DNA of 64,000 bases from Pseudobutyrivibrio sp. (GTDB taxonomy: Bacteria > Bacillota > Clostridia > Lachnospirales > Lachnospiraceae), in assembly GCF_015057185.1 (NCBI RefSeq), contig NZ_SVEV01000008.1, forward strand, positions 35,745 through 99,744, read 5' to 3'. Of the stretch, positions 8,799 to 18,480 are shown one piece after another. The notes below the pieces were generated by a model. That model did not search any database and was not told the origin of the DNA. It saw nothing but the letters and a program-made list of their open reading frames with translations. The translations under genes were made by a program, and so were the position numbers. Position 1 is the first letter of the stretch. Every line of letters begins with the position of its first letter.

Positions 8799-10874
8799 AT
8801 GGAGAAGAAGGATATTGTATTTGGACTGGATATTGGTACCAGAAACGTTATTGGTACAGTGGGTTATTTAGACGGGAATGATTTCCATGTTATAGCCCAG
8901 ACTCTCAGGGAGCACGACACTAGAGCCATGCTAGATGGCCAGATTCACGACATTGGTCGAGTTGGTGCCACCTGTAATGAGGTCAAAGAAGAGCTGGAGC
9001 AAATGACAGGTCTTACATTGACAGAGGTATGTATAGCTGCCGCTGGCCGTGTGCTTCGCACTATTACTACTCATGTTGAAATGGAATATCCAGAGGAGAC
9101 AGTTGTTTCCGGAGAGGATTTGCATACTCTCGATATGCTTGGTATCGAGCAGGCGGGCAAAGAAATCAAAGGCGACGAGGACAACAAATACAAATTCTTC
9201 TGCGTAGGTTACTCCACCGTTAGATACTATTTAAATGGTGATGTATTTACATCCCTCGAGGACCACAAGGCTGACGTTATAGGAGAAGATATCATTGTTA
9301 CATTCCTTCCAGAGGATGTTGTTGATGGTCTTTATTCCGCAGTTGGCAAGGCAGGCCTTTCAGTAGCAAACCTTACATTGGAGCCTATAGCAGCTATTAA
9401 TGTTGCTATCCCACAGAGCTTTAGAATGCTTAATATTGCCCTGATTGATGTTGGCGCAGGTACATCCGATATCTGTGTTACTAGAGACGGCAGCATCATA
9501 GCCTACGGTATGATCCCTATGGCTGGTGATGAGCTTACAGAAGTATTAGTTCACGAATTCTTAGTAGACTTTGCAACTGCTGAGTCTATCAAGAGAGCCT
9601 CTACAGAGGGTGGTGAGATTACCTACGAGGATATCATGGGCATTTCTCACACAATCAAATCAGAGGATGTTTGGAAACTTACCGACCCTGTAATGAACAA
9701 AATTGCAGGAGAGGTTTCTGAAAAGATAAAGGAGCTTAACGGTGACAAATCAGTATCAGCTGCGTTTGTTGTTGGTGGTGGTGGCAAAATCCACGGCTTT
9801 ACCGAAGCTCTTGCAAAGGATTTAAAAATTATTGACGAGCGTGTAGCTCTCCGTGGCGAAGAGGTAATGAAAAACATTATCTTTGAGCAGGAGGATGTTA
9901 CAAAGGATTCACTCCTTGTTACCCCTATTGGTATCTGCTTGAATTACTATGAGACAAAGAACAACTTTATCATGATTCACTTTAATGGTGAAATGATGAA
10001 GCTTTACGATAATGGACAGCTTACAATTGTGGATGCTGCTATGCAGGCAGGATTTTCTGCTGATCAGCTATTCCCTAGACGTGGTCGTGAGATTAATTTC
10101 ACAGTCAACGGCGTTTCTCGTATGATTCGAGGAACAGAGGGCGAGTCTGCAATTGTTAAAATGAACGGCAAATCAGTTGGAATCAATACACCACTTGAGT
10201 TCAACTGCGATGTTGAGCTGACACCTTCTACAGTTGGTGCCGGTGGAAATGGAACAATCGCTGATTTGGCAGAGTTCACCACAGAGTATCTGTACTTTAC
10301 AGTTTGTGGACACAGAGTAAAATGTCCAAAGTTTGTTGAGGTTAATGGCTCTTTGGAGCCACCTACATATTCAATTAAAGATGGGGATGTTATTGAGACT
10401 CGCCCATTCTACACAGTTGGCCAGTTAGCAGAATTTATGGATGTTACAATCGACGAGCGTTACGAGATTCTCGTTAACAACCGTCCATCCAGTGTGGATT
10501 CATTGGTATATGAAAACTTCGTTATTGATTGGACTACCACCAGCCCAGCAGCATATTCTGGAGACTATTTGGTAGACGGCGAGGAGGGATATCCTGAGGA
10601 TTATCAGGTGCCTGACCAGCCAATGGCTACAATCACAGACATCCATACCAAAATGAAGCCAGAGGCCACCGAAATCACAATAACCATCAACGGTCAGAAA
10701 AAGAAGCTTTCTGGCAAAAAGGATTATATCTTTGTTGATGTTTACAATCTCATCCGATTTGACCCTAACGAAAGCAACGGAAGACCGCTCATCACCAAAA
10801 TCAATGGAAAGAAGTGTGGTTATTCCGATGAGCTTCATGCGGATGATGAGGTCGAGGTTTATTGGGGAGAGTAA
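8799..10874 (+). CDS. FtsA-like actin-fold ATPase with long C-terminal extension
   Basis: Actin/Hsp70-superfamily protein related to FtsA/PilM, likely cytoplasmic and acting at the membrane in division or pilus-type assembly. Nucleotide-binding motifs are phosphate-1 GLDIGTRNVIG (about 10-20), phosphate-2 LIDVGAGTSDI (about 214-225) and the adenosine motif VVGGGGKIHGF (about 322). The family is usually about 420 residues; this one has 691, with about 270 extra residues rich in short beta-like segments, some suggesting small ubiquitin-like folds (a guess). No amphipathic membrane-targeting helix of the FtsA type is evident at the C-terminus. It is 4 nt from coaE and probably in its operon. Confidence 0.8.
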   Translation: MEKKDIVFGLDIGTRNVIGTVGYLDGNDFHVIAQTLREHDTRAMLDGQIHDIGRVGATCNEVKEELEQMTGLTLTEVCIAAAGRVLRTITTHVEMEYPEETVVSGEDLHTLDMLGIEQAGKEIKGDEDNKYKFFCVGYSTVRYYLNGDVFTSLEDHKADVIGEDIIVTFLPEDVVDGLYSAVGKAGLSVANLTLEPIAAINVAIPQSFRMLNIALIDVGAGTSDICVTRDGSIIAYGMIPMAGDELTEVLVHEFLVDFATAESIKRASTEGGEITYEDIMGISHTIKSEDVWKLTDPVMNKIAGEVSEKIKELNGDKSVSAAFVVGGGGKIHGFTEALAKDLKIIDERVALRGEEVMKNIIFEQEDVTKDSLLVTPIGICLNYYETKNNFIMIHFNGEMMKLYDNGQLTIVDAAMQAGFSADQLFPRRGREINFTVNGVSRMIRGTEGESAIVKMNGKSVGINTPLEFNCDVELTPSTVGAGGNGTIADLAEFTTEYLYFTVCGHRVKCPKFVEVNGSLEPPTYSIKDGDVIETRPFYTVGQLAEFMDVTIDERYEILVNNRPSSVDSLVYENFVIDWTTTSPAAYSGDYLVDGEEGYPEDYQVPDQPMATITDIHTKMKPEATEITITINGQKKKLSGKKDYIFVDVYNLIRFDPNESNGRPLITKINGKKCGYSDELHADDEVEVYWGE

Positions 10875-10949
10875 GTAGGGGGGGCCCTTTAGGGGAGAAC
10901 CTGCTTACCACAGCGCGCCCATCGCGAAGCGATTTTTAAATGGGTGCGC
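10871..10949. repeat. GC-rich structured region after the FtsA-like gene
   Basis: Two adjacent stem-loops. The first pairs GTAAGTAGG (10871-10879, overlapping the stop codon) with CCTGCTTAC (10900-10908), allowing one G-T pair. The second pairs GCGCGCCCAT (10913-10922) with ATGGGTGCGC (10940-10949) and has ATCGC-GAA-GCGAT inside its loop. A second GTAGGGGGACCC follows at 10961-10972, echoing GTAGGGGGGGCCC at 10875-10887. It could be a terminator or processing site between operons; there is no long T run. Confidence 0.45.
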
Positions 10950-11010
10950 TTTCCCGTAAAGTAGGGGGACCCTGTTTTCCCGCAAAAATAATAGAAAGTA
11001 GTTTAAAGTA

Positions 11011-11811
11011 ATGGATTTTTTTAGTATTGCAAGTGGTAGCAGCGGCAACTGCATTTGTGTTGGAGATGACAGCACACATGTAATGATTGATGCCGGAATT
11101 TCTGGAAAGCGTATCGAGGCTGGGATGAACAAGTATGATTACACCACAGCCGATATGCAGGGGTTACTTGTGACCCACGAACATTCAGATCACGTGTCAG
11201 GATTGGGGGTTATTTCTAGGAAATATCACATTCCAATCTATGGAACCGCTGGTACCATTAGGGCAATACGTTCTATGAAAAGCCTTGGCGCTATTGATGA
11301 CACACTTTTTCATGTCATCAAAGCGGATGAGGATTTCTCTATAGGTAGTCTTACAATTCACCCATTTCGTATTAGCCATGATGCGGCAGATCCAGTTGCA
11401 TATCGTATAGAAAATACTAAGTCTAAGGTTGCAGTCTGCACTGACTTAGGGTATTATGATGCAAACATTGTTGAAAATTTGACAAATTTGGACGCTATGT
11501 TACTGGAAGCTAATCATGATATCCACATGCTTGAGGTAGGGTCGTATCCTTACCCACTAAAGCAGAGAATACTTGGAGACCATGGCCATTTATCAAATGA
11601 AGCCAGCGGGCGACTTCTCAGTAAAGTCCTCCATGACAATGTAAAACACGTATTTTTAGGACATCTCAGTCATGAAAATAATTATCCAGATTTAGCGTAC
11701 GAGACCGTTCGCCTGGAGGTTACTATGGATCAAAGCACTCCATACAACGCCAGTGATTTCAATATAACAGTTGCATCTCGCTGCGAAGTATCCGAGCGCG
11801 TAGTTATATAA
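11011..11811 (+). CDS. MBL-fold metallo-hydrolase, YycJ/WalJ type
   Basis: Metallo-beta-lactamase-fold phosphodiesterase-like protein of the YycJ/WalJ family, associated with cell-wall and DNA-processing functions in Firmicutes. The family N-terminus SIASGSSGNC and the metal motif THEHSDH (about residues 53-59) are visible, with further ligands in RISHDAAD, CTDLGYYD and LGHLSHEN. Length of 266 residues is normal. In other Firmicutes this gene sits beside walKR; that context is absent here, where ACT and UPF0210 genes follow 13 nt downstream. Confidence 0.88.
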   Translation: MDFFSIASGSSGNCICVGDDSTHVMIDAGISGKRIEAGMNKYDYTTADMQGLLVTHEHSDHVSGLGVISRKYHIPIYGTAGTIRAIRSMKSLGAIDDTLFHVIKADEDFSIGSLTIHPFRISHDAADPVAYRIENTKSKVAVCTDLGYYDANIVENLTNLDAMLLEANHDIHMLEVGSYPYPLKQRILGDHGHLSNEASGRLLSKVLHDNVKHVFLGHLSHENNYPDLAYETVRLEVTMDQSTPYNASDFNITVASRCEVSERVVI

Positions 11812-11824
11812 AAGGAGAATAAAA

Positions 11825-12100
11825 ATGGAAAACAAGGTCATAATTACTGTAGTTGGTAAAGATACTGTGGGTATCATCGCTCGCATCTGCACATACTTAG
11901 CAGATAATGGAGTTAATGTTTTGGATATTACACAGACTATTGTTCAGGGATTTTTCAACATGATGATGATTGTTGACATCGAAAAGGCAACAAAGAAGTT
12001 CGGAGAACTCCAAAAGGACCTCGAGGCACTTGGAGGAGAAATCGGAGTTCAGGTTAAGGCACAGAAAGAAGCTATATTTGATGAGATGCACCGAATTTAA
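11825..12100 (+). CDS. ACT-domain protein (UPF0237 type)
   Basis: A 91-residue protein made of a single ACT ligand-binding domain (VITVVGKDTVGIIARI and VNVLDITQTIVQG), presumably an amino-acid-sensing regulator. AAAGGAG lies 6 nt before the ATG. ACT proteins of this type are regularly followed by a UPF0210 gene, as here, which suggests regulation of that partner. Its last four codons form the left arm of a long perfect hairpin. Confidence 0.9.
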   Translation: MENKVIITVVGKDTVGIIARICTYLADNGVNVLDITQTIVQGFFNMMMIVDIEKATKKFGELQKDLEALGGEIGVQVKAQKEAIFDEMHRI

Positions 12101-12134
12101 GTATTTTTCTTCGAAAAATACTTAAATTCGGTGC
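12088..12134 (+). other. 22-bp perfect hairpin between ACT and UPF0210 genes
   Basis: The arms at 12088-12109 and 12113-12134 are fully complementary (GCACCGAATTTAAG at one end, CTTAAATTCGGTGC at the other) around a 3-nt TTC loop. The left arm contains the last codons and stop of the ACT gene; the right arm ends 5 nt before the GGAGG site of UPF0210. No T tract follows, so an RNase III-type processing or coupling element is more likely than a terminator. Confidence 0.75.
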
Positions 12135-12149
12135 TTAATTGGAGGACAC

Positions 12150-13514
12150 ATGGTAACTTTAAAAGAAGTAATAGAGACAAACAAAATGGTGGAGGAGCAG
12201 ACTCTTGATGTCCGCACAATCACTATCGGTATTAGCCTTCTTGAGTGCATTGACTCAGATTTAAATAAGGTTAATGAAAATGTATATAATCGCATCACTA
12301 CTGTTGCAAAGGATTTGGACAAGGTAGCAAAGGAAATCGAGAGAGACTACGGTATTCCTATTGTTAACCGTCGTATTTCTGTTACACCTATTGCACTTAT
12401 CGGTGGTGCTGCTTGCAAGAAGCCAGAGGATTTTGTCACTTTGGCTCATACACTTGACCGCGCAGCTGAGGCTGTCGGCGCTAATCTTATCGGTGGCTAT
12501 TCTGCCCTTGTTTCAAAAGGAATGACTACAGCAGATGAAATGCTTATCCGTTCTATTCCACAGGCTCTTTCAGAGACACAGAGAGTTTGTAGTTCTGTTA
12601 ATTTGGCTTCCACAAAAACTGGTATTAATATGGATGCTGTTCGCCTTATGGGTGATATTTTACTTCAGGTTGCTGACGCCTCTAAGGATAGAGATTCAGT
12701 TGACTGTATGAAGCTTGTTGTATTCTGCAATGCTCCAGATGACAACCCATTCATGGCTGGTGCATTCCACGGTGTTACTGAGGCAGATGCTATTATCAAT
12801 GTTGGTGTTTCTGGTCCTGGTGTTGTTAAAAAGGCTCTTGAGTCAGTTCGTGGAGAGAGCTTTGAGGTACTTTGCGAGACAATCAAAAAGACAGCATTCA
12901 AGGTTACCCGTGTGGGACAGCTTGTAGCACAGGAAGCTTCAAAGAGACTTGGTATTCCATTTGGAATTATCGACCTTTCACTTGCACCTACTCCAGCAAT
13001 TGGAGATTCAGTTGCTGATATTCTTTGTGAAATCGGTCTTGAGTACGCAGGTGCCCCTGGTACAACAGCTGCTCTTGCAATGCTTAACGATCAGGTTAAA
13101 AAGGGTGGCGTAATGGCAAGCTCTTATGTAGGTGGTCTTTCAGGTGCATTCATTCCTGTATCAGAGGATCAGGGTATGATTAATTCTGTTGAGGCTGGCG
13201 CAATCACACTTGAAAAGCTTGAGGCTATGACATGTGTATGCTCAGTAGGTCTTGATATGATTGCTATCCCAGGAGACACACCAGCAACTACAATTTCTGG
13301 TATGATTGCTGATGAGATGGCACTTGGTATGGTCAACCAAAAGACTACAGCAGCCAGACTTATCCCTGTTATCGGCAAAACTGTTGGTGATACAGTTGAA
13401 TTTGGTGGATTATTCGGTTATGCACCTATCATGCCTGTTAATAAGTTCTCTTGTGCAGACTTTATTAATAGAGAAGGACGTATTCCAGCACCTATCCACT
13501 CATTCAAGAACTAA
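12150..13514 (+). CDS. UPF0210/DUF711 (PFL-family) protein
   Basis: A 454-residue cytosolic protein of the UPF0210 family, of unestablished biochemistry. The conserved N-terminal [12 protein letters not shown] segment and Gly-rich central segments ([35 protein letters not shown]) are present and the length is normal. GGAGG precedes the ATG. The universal pairing with an ACT protein argues for an amino-acid-related enzymatic role; this is inference. Confidence 0.88.
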   Translation: MVTLKEVIETNKMVEEQTLDVRTITIGISLLECIDSDLNKVNENVYNRITTVAKDLDKVAKEIERDYGIPIVNRRISVTPIALIGGAACKKPEDFVTLAHTLDRAAEAVGANLIGGYSALVSKGMTTADEMLIRSIPQALSETQRVCSSVNLASTKTGINMDAVRLMGDILLQVADASKDRDSVDCMKLVVFCNAPDDNPFMAGAFHGVTEADAIINVGVSGPGVVKKALESVRGESFEVLCETIKKTAFKVTRVGQLVAQEASKRLGIPFGIIDLSLAPTPAIGDSVADILCEIGLEYAGAPGTTAALAMLNDQVKKGGVMASSYVGGLSGAFIPVSEDQGMINSVEAGAITLEKLEAMTCVCSVGLDMIAIPGDTPATTISGMIADEMALGMVNQKTTAARLIPVIGKTVGDTVEFGGLFGYAPIMPVNKFSCADFINREGRIPAPIHSFKN

Positions 13515-13530
13515 ATTTTTTAACAATTAT

Positions 13531-13576
13531 AAATTCCCTATTGTGATATACTGAGGATATCATGATAGGGGATTTT
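13531..13576 (+). terminator. Intrinsic terminator after UPF0210 gene
   Basis: AAATTCCCTATTGTGATAT pairs with ATATCATGATAGGGGATTT around ACTGAGG, followed by TTTTTTT. It separates the walJ-like operon from the siroheme gene. Confidence 0.85.
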
Positions 13577-13602
13577 TTTCTTTATATGTATGAGGAGGCT
13601 TT

Positions 13603-14235
13603 ATGGCATATTTTCCAATGTTCGTAGATTTAACAGATTCCAACTGTCTAGTAGTAGGTGGTGGAAGTGTAGCTCTCAGAAAAGTAAATGTATTACTTGA
13701 TTTTGGAGCAAAGGTTCATGTTATTGCAAGAGAGATTAGTATGGAGCTGGCAGCACTTTCAGAGGAGACAGACCATCTTCTTTTGGAGCAACGTGAATTT
13801 GAAATATATGATTTACAGGATCGCAGATTAGTTGTAGCAGCAACTAGTGATAATGAATTGAATCAGCAGATTTCATCTATATGTAAAGAGGGTAATATTC
13901 CTGTAAATGTAGTGGATTGTCAGGAGTTATGCACTTTCATTTTTCCTTCATACTTGAAGGAACAAAATCTTGTTGGAGCTTTTTCTAGTTCTGGAAATAG
14001 CCCAGCACTTACTCAGTTTTTACGCAATAAAGAAAAAGAAGTTCTTACACCTAAGCTTGGTGAACTAAATGAAATGCTAGGACGTTGGAGAAAGCCGATA
14101 TTTGAGCTTTTCCCAATGGAAAGTGCAAGAAAAAGTGCTTTCGAGCAGCTTATTGACTACGCTCTTTGCTATGATGGAATCCCAACAGACGAAGAAGTAG
14201 AGGAGTTGCTTGGTGCAATTAGTATGACTCTATAG
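13603..14235 (+). CDS. Precorrin-2 dehydrogenase / sirohydrochlorin ferrochelatase-type protein
   Basis: NAD-dependent enzyme of the CysG N-terminal / Met8 type that oxidises precorrin-2 and may insert iron to form siroheme. The nucleotide-binding start FVDLTDSNCLVVGGGSVALRK is diagnostic, with FGAKVHVIA next and the FSSSGNSPALTQFLR segment near residue 128. It is a stand-alone 210-residue protein without the SAM-methyltransferase half. No other tetrapyrrole gene is next to it in this window. AGGAGG lies 8 nt upstream. Confidence 0.9.
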   Translation: MAYFPMFVDLTDSNCLVVGGGSVALRKVNVLLDFGAKVHVIAREISMELAALSEETDHLLLEQREFEIYDLQDRRLVVAATSDNELNQQISSICKEGNIPVNVVDCQELCTFIFPSYLKEQNLVGAFSSSGNSPALTQFLRNKEKEVLTPKLGELNEMLGRWRKPIFELFPMESARKSAFEQLIDYALCYDGIPTDEEVEELLGAISMTL

Positions 14236-14260
14236 GTATGCATTTTAATCGGGGAGTGGG

Positions 14261-15937
14261 ATGAGGTTTTTACATAAGAAAAAAATTTTTAATTCCAATG
14301 ACAAAAAAATAATTACGGAAGGGGTAAGATTCATAGAGGATGAGCTAAAGGCTTCGAAAACTAATAAAAAGCTCATGGTTCGATCTATGCTCCTTTCCGA
14401 GGAGATACTTGTGCATCTTCTGGAGGCAGTAGGGGAAGATACCGACATTAGCATTAGTATCCGTAGACTATTCTCAGATACAGAGATTGTCATCAAGGCA
14501 AGAGGTCAGGAATTGATTCCTACACAGGTGGATGTGGAAGGAATAGAGGACATTTCCCAATTGGGAGATGAAGACCTACAAACGGCAATCCGTGCTATTC
14601 TTCTGAAGTCCCAGGGTGAGCAGTTAAAATTCTCCTATAAAAATGGTATCAATCAGATACGAATCATGGTTGGACAGGCTAAAAAGTCCATGCTTGTGCA
14701 AACTGTAAGGGCAATGGTGCTTGGCCTTATAATTGGACTTGCCTTAAAACATGTTGCTTCACCGGCAGTTACTGCAGCTGTATGCCATAATGTATTAGAG
14801 CCGATTAAAACAATTTTTATGAATGCTCTGCAAATTATCATCGCACCAGTTGTGTTCTTTTCCATTGTCACTTGTTTTTCTCAATACAAAAATATAAGAG
14901 AAATAGGGCGAATTGGCATAAAAGTCATGGGCATGTATACAATGACAACCGTAATTGCGGTATGCCTATCAATGGCCATAACAAATATTGCAACCACCGA
15001 AGAATTTGGATTTGCCAAGGATATATTTAATACCGATGTGGCCATCAATGTAGACGCAGAAGGGACGTCCTCTGTACTGGAGACAATTGTTGGTATAGTG
15101 CCAGCGAATTTTCTGTCTCCATTTATAGAATCAAACACACTGCAGATTATTTTCCTTGCAGTTTTATGTGGGTTAGCAGTAGGTATGATTGGGGAGTATT
15201 CTAAAATGCTTCAGGATTTTTTTGAGGCATGCAATTCACTGTTTCTTACAATAACTTCCTTGATTACCCAGTTTATTCCACTGGCAGTATTTTCATCACT
15301 AGTACTTATTATTAGCAGCATAAAAATGCAGACTCTGGCGTCGCTGCTGGGGATGATAGGTAAGTACCTAATGGCCATAGCATCAATGTTAATTGTTTAT
15401 GGGTTGCTTATTCTTATTTTTACACGGCTCGATCCCATTAGATTTTACAAAAATAACAGAGAGGGCATGATAACAGGATTTACATTAGCCTCAAGCAATG
15501 CAGCCATGCCAACCAATATAAGAAACTGCGTTAATAAAATGGGAATAGCACCAAAGATTGCCAATTTCTCAATTCCACTAGGGGCTACGGTAAATATGGA
15601 TGGAACCAGTATTTTCCTGACAATCATGGGACTGTTCTTAGCCAGAGCCTACGGGGTGGAGGTTCCTAGTGCATCACTGGTGTCTCTTGCCATTACAATT
15701 ATTCTTTTATCCTTAGGTTCACCTGGTGTACCAGGTGGTAGTATAGTGTGCCTTGGTGTTGTACTTCCTTCGATTGGAGTTCCAATTGAGGGAATTGGAT
15801 TGATTCTCGCTATTTATCCATTTATGGACATGTTCAACACAATGCTTAATACTACAGGGGATGTTGCTGTAGCAGTGATTGTAGCCAAATCAGAAAAATC
15901 AATAGACACGGACATATTTTACGGGCAATCAAAATAA
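14261..15937 (+). CDS. Dicarboxylate/amino acid:cation symporter with extra N-terminal domain
   Basis: Membrane transporter of the DAACS (SLC1, GltP/DctA) family. The core, about residues 145-550, has multiple membrane segments, a re-entrant loop SSNAAMPTN (usually SSSAAT), the NMDGT motif in TM7, and SPGVPGGSIVCLG in the second loop. Residues 1-140 are an additional soluble domain not part of normal family members (about 420 residues). It begins RFIEDELKASK and includes SMLLSEEILVHLLEAVGED, which faintly resembles a GHKL-ATPase fold without its G boxes. GGGGAG precedes the start. An intrinsic terminator overlaps the 3' end. Confidence 0.88.
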   Translation: MRFLHKKKIFNSNDKKIITEGVRFIEDELKASKTNKKLMVRSMLLSEEILVHLLEAVGEDTDISISIRRLFSDTEIVIKARGQELIPTQVDVEGIEDISQLGDEDLQTAIRAILLKSQGEQLKFSYKNGINQIRIMVGQAKKSMLVQTVRAMVLGLIIGLALKHVASPAVTAAVCHNVLEPIKTIFMNALQIIIAPVVFFSIVTCFSQYKNIREIGRIGIKVMGMYTMTTVIAVCLSMAITNIATTEEFGFAKDIFNTDVAINVDAEGTSSVLETIVGIVPANFLSPFIESNTLQIIFLAVLCGLAVGMIGEYSKMLQDFFEACNSLFLTITSLITQFIPLAVFSSLVLIISSIKMQTLASLLGMIGKYLMAIASMLIVYGLLILIFTRLDPIRFYKNNREGMITGFTLASSNAAMPTNIRNCVNKMGIAPKIANFSIPLGATVNMDGTSIFLTIMGLFLARAYGVEVPSASLVSLAITIILLSLGSPGVPGGSIVCLGVVLPSIGVPIEGIGLILAIYPFMDMFNTMLNTTGDVAVAVIVAKSEKSIDTDIFYGQSK

Positions 15938-15951
15938 GATTGCCTTTTTTT
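15924..15951 (+). terminator. Intrinsic terminator of the symporter gene
   Basis: GGCAATC (15924-15930) pairs with GATTGCC (15938-15944) followed by seven T. The left arm is inside the coding sequence. Confidence 0.9.
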
Positions 15952-15980
15952 GCAAATAAAAATTTTTTGCACCCGATTTT

Positions 15981-15998
15981 GGGTATTAGGGGTATTAG
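15981..15998. repeat. Tandem 9-bp direct repeat in control region
   Basis: GGGTATTAG occurs twice head to tail, 68 bp upstream of the first gene of the secretion locus. It may be a regulator site; no other copy pair was found beside the other locus genes. Confidence 0.35.
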
Positions 15999-16065
15999 TT
16001 AGTAAGAGGAAGAAATTTAAACTATTCAATTACAATAAAAGAAATTATCTAGTGGAGGTGTTCAT

Positions 16066-18402
16066 ATGCCAGTAACAAATTTAGGTCAAGCATTAAACAT
16101 TGAAAATGATCCTACATTTTCGCAGGGAATCACAGAGGCATTAAATACTTTCATAAATAATGTTATGACGAATGGCACTCAAAAGAATGAGAGATGGAAA
16201 CAAAACAAAGCAAGTAAACTGTCAAAGGTTGGTGTCAGAGAGTTTACAGAGTTTCCATGGTCTATGGCCGAGGACCAATATGCTCCACTTGACGATGCTA
16301 AATACCAGCAAACAATAAATTATGCTTTTGTATCAAAGGATGTACGGGAAAAGATGATGGACGAATTTTATGATACAAGGGCAGCTGTTGATTATAGAAA
16401 CTTTGACTTTTCAGCATTATTGGGACAGGGTGTGTCAGCAGACCCTGCAAGAGAAGGACTTAGTCAAAGTGAAAAGGACGTAGTCAGATTCATTTCTCAT
16501 ATGGTATCGTCCCAAACTGAGGGTGCATTCAAAAAAGAAAACCCAGATTATTACAATGAAAGAATGCAACTATTGACTCCACAGGAACAATTCATGGCAA
16601 GAGTGAATTCCGAGTATTTGACAGCAGCGTGGGTACCTGTAGAGTATATGCTAAAAAAGAAACATGGCTATCAGAGTAATTGGGCATTCGAGCAAAATAA
16701 TATTGATAGCTACAATGAGGGTATCAATAATTACTCAAATGCATTTGCTACCCTTGCTGAAAATATGGAAGTTGCCCATCAGATATATAGCTATAGGATG
16801 GCAATGGTAAAGAATGAGCCAAATCCACCACAGCCAGTTATAAAATTCAAGGTTCCAGACCGTTGGAATCCTCTACATCTAAAAGAATTTGGTCAGAGAT
16901 TAGAGAATAGAGATACATCACAACATTTAAGAAACTTTGATCATGAGTTTGAGGCTTGCCAAAACATGTACGATGCAATGTTTGGCCATTTTAAGACACC
17001 TATGGGTGTGGTAAATCCTGAAATTAAGGAATTTGACAATATATTTATAGATAACAGATCAGTTGCAGACTATTGTAGTAAGTTTGCTCCACAAAATGTG
17101 GAAGACAAAATAAAAGTATATAAAGCCACTATAGTCAGTGCAATTTTAAGTGGTGATCACACCGTTGAAACAGCTGTACGATATATGAAACCTGATGGCA
17201 ATATGGACGTGAAGCTATTTGCAGTAGAACCTGATTTGACTGCAGTGGCAAGAAGAGAGAATGCTAGACATAGCTGGTTCAGAAGATTATTTAATTGGGG
17301 ACCATTCAAGTTAGACAATGCAAAAAGAAGACAGGCTAGAAGAATTGCAGCTGACACAGCACAGAGCCGAAGTGCTAGACATACAGCTATAGAGGGACGG
17401 TACCATGTTGCAAAACCAACAACAGATAATCCAAAACAGATAATTTTCCCTGAAAATGAGCCTGTAAAAATAAAGGATGAGGTTAGAGGGGTTTATAAGC
17501 AGGCATATGAAAACTGGTTAACAACGTTACGCGAAAAAAGAGTTGGAGAAAAGATAAATCAGCTAAATGTCAATAAACAAGATTGGAATACAACCAAATC
17601 AATGATTGCAGCCATAGATAGAATTGGTGTAGGAAATACTATTAAAATTTTTACAAGAAATGACGATTTGGCCCTGGCAAGTGATGATACAGTAGGCTCT
17701 ACCTATAAGAAGGCTATAGAAACATACAAAGCTATGCCAGATAATTATCAACCAACTATTTCTAAAAGAGAAGCCTTTGATAGATTGATGAATTATTTCT
17801 TCAAGCATGGCGGACTGGAAAATGAAAATGCATCATTTATAGTCGATGCGGCAGGGGGATTGGCTGTAACAGAAGAACAAAAGAAGTTTGCTAATTCATT
17901 AGCTGTTATGAATGAAGGCAGAGAACAATACGATAAAAATATAATGGGATTAGCTAATTTGCGGGATAAGGGAGTTAAGCTTGGACCAGAAAATGTGAAG
18001 GATTTTGATAAGAATCAAATTCAAAAAAATGTTAACAAGATTCTATGTGATTCTGTTATAAAGCAGCTTTCAGAAAAAAAGCCATTTGATAATTCGATTC
18101 TTCAAAGCCAGGAAGTTCAGAAGATTAACAAATTAGCAGAAAACGATGGCAAAGAGTATAAACACCTAGTAGAAAGTGTAGTCAAAGAAGCAAATCTTGA
18201 TGAAAATAGAGAGATTACAGCTGAGGAACAATTGAAAAACATTCATGCAAACATCGATAAAGTACCTGAAAACATCAAGAGCGCTATAGAAAAAGTAATA
18301 GCAAAGAATCAACCAGTTGCAGAGAATAATCTAAATCCACAGAAGCAGGTGGAGAAAAATATACAGGTACAGGCACATAATCAAAATCCAGTATTGGCAT
18401 AA
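16066..18402 (+). CDS. Unknown large protein X1, paralogue of X2; candidate secreted substrate
   Basis: Unrecognised 778-residue soluble protein, with no signal peptide or membrane segment, rich in Lys, Asn and Glu. It is clearly paralogous to the 809-residue protein at 47603: both have YRMAMV followed by E(P)xPVxKFK near residue 245-270, and HSWFRR(L/T)F.WGPFK, then RQ.(A/K).(R/K), TTDNPK and NEP near residue 400-470. The C-terminal quarter is low complexity and ends in HNQNPVLA, similar to tails of other locus proteins. The GGAGGTGTTCATATG leader is almost the same as that of X2. It opens the locus, upstream of the sigma gene, in a separate transcription unit with the next two genes. Confidence 0.85.
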   Translation: MPVTNLGQALNIENDPTFSQGITEALNTFINNVMTNGTQKNERWKQNKASKLSKVGVREFTEFPWSMAEDQYAPLDDAKYQQTINYAFVSKDVREKMMDEFYDTRAAVDYRNFDFSALLGQGVSADPAREGLSQSEKDVVRFISHMVSSQTEGAFKKENPDYYNERMQLLTPQEQFMARVNSEYLTAAWVPVEYMLKKKHGYQSNWAFEQNNIDSYNEGINNYSNAFATLAENMEVAHQIYSYRMAMVKNEPNPPQPVIKFKVPDRWNPLHLKEFGQRLENRDTSQHLRNFDHEFEACQNMYDAMFGHFKTPMGVVNPEIKEFDNIFIDNRSVADYCSKFAPQNVEDKIKVYKATIVSAILSGDHTVETAVRYMKPDGNMDVKLFAVEPDLTAVARRENARHSWFRRLFNWGPFKLDNAKRRQARRIAADTAQSRSARHTAIEGRYHVAKPTTDNPKQIIFPENEPVKIKDEVRGVYKQAYENWLTTLREKRVGEKINQLNVNKQDWNTTKSMIAAIDRIGVGNTIKIFTRNDDLALASDDTVGSTYKKAIETYKAMPDNYQPTISKREAFDRLMNYFFKHGGLENENASFIVDAAGGLAVTEEQKKFANSLAVMNEGREQYDKNIMGLANLRDKGVKLGPENVKDFDKNQIQKNVNKILCDSVIKQLSEKKPFDNSILQSQEVQKINKLAENDGKEYKHLVESVVKEANLDENREITAEEQLKNIHANIDKVPENIKSAIEKVIAKNQPVAENNLNPQKQVEKNIQVQAHNQNPVLA

Positions 18403-18480
18403 ATAAAGCAAAAGCCAGGAGGATAACAATACTATTATTCAATAATATTTTCCTAAGTCATTTCATTGGAGGGGAATAAA

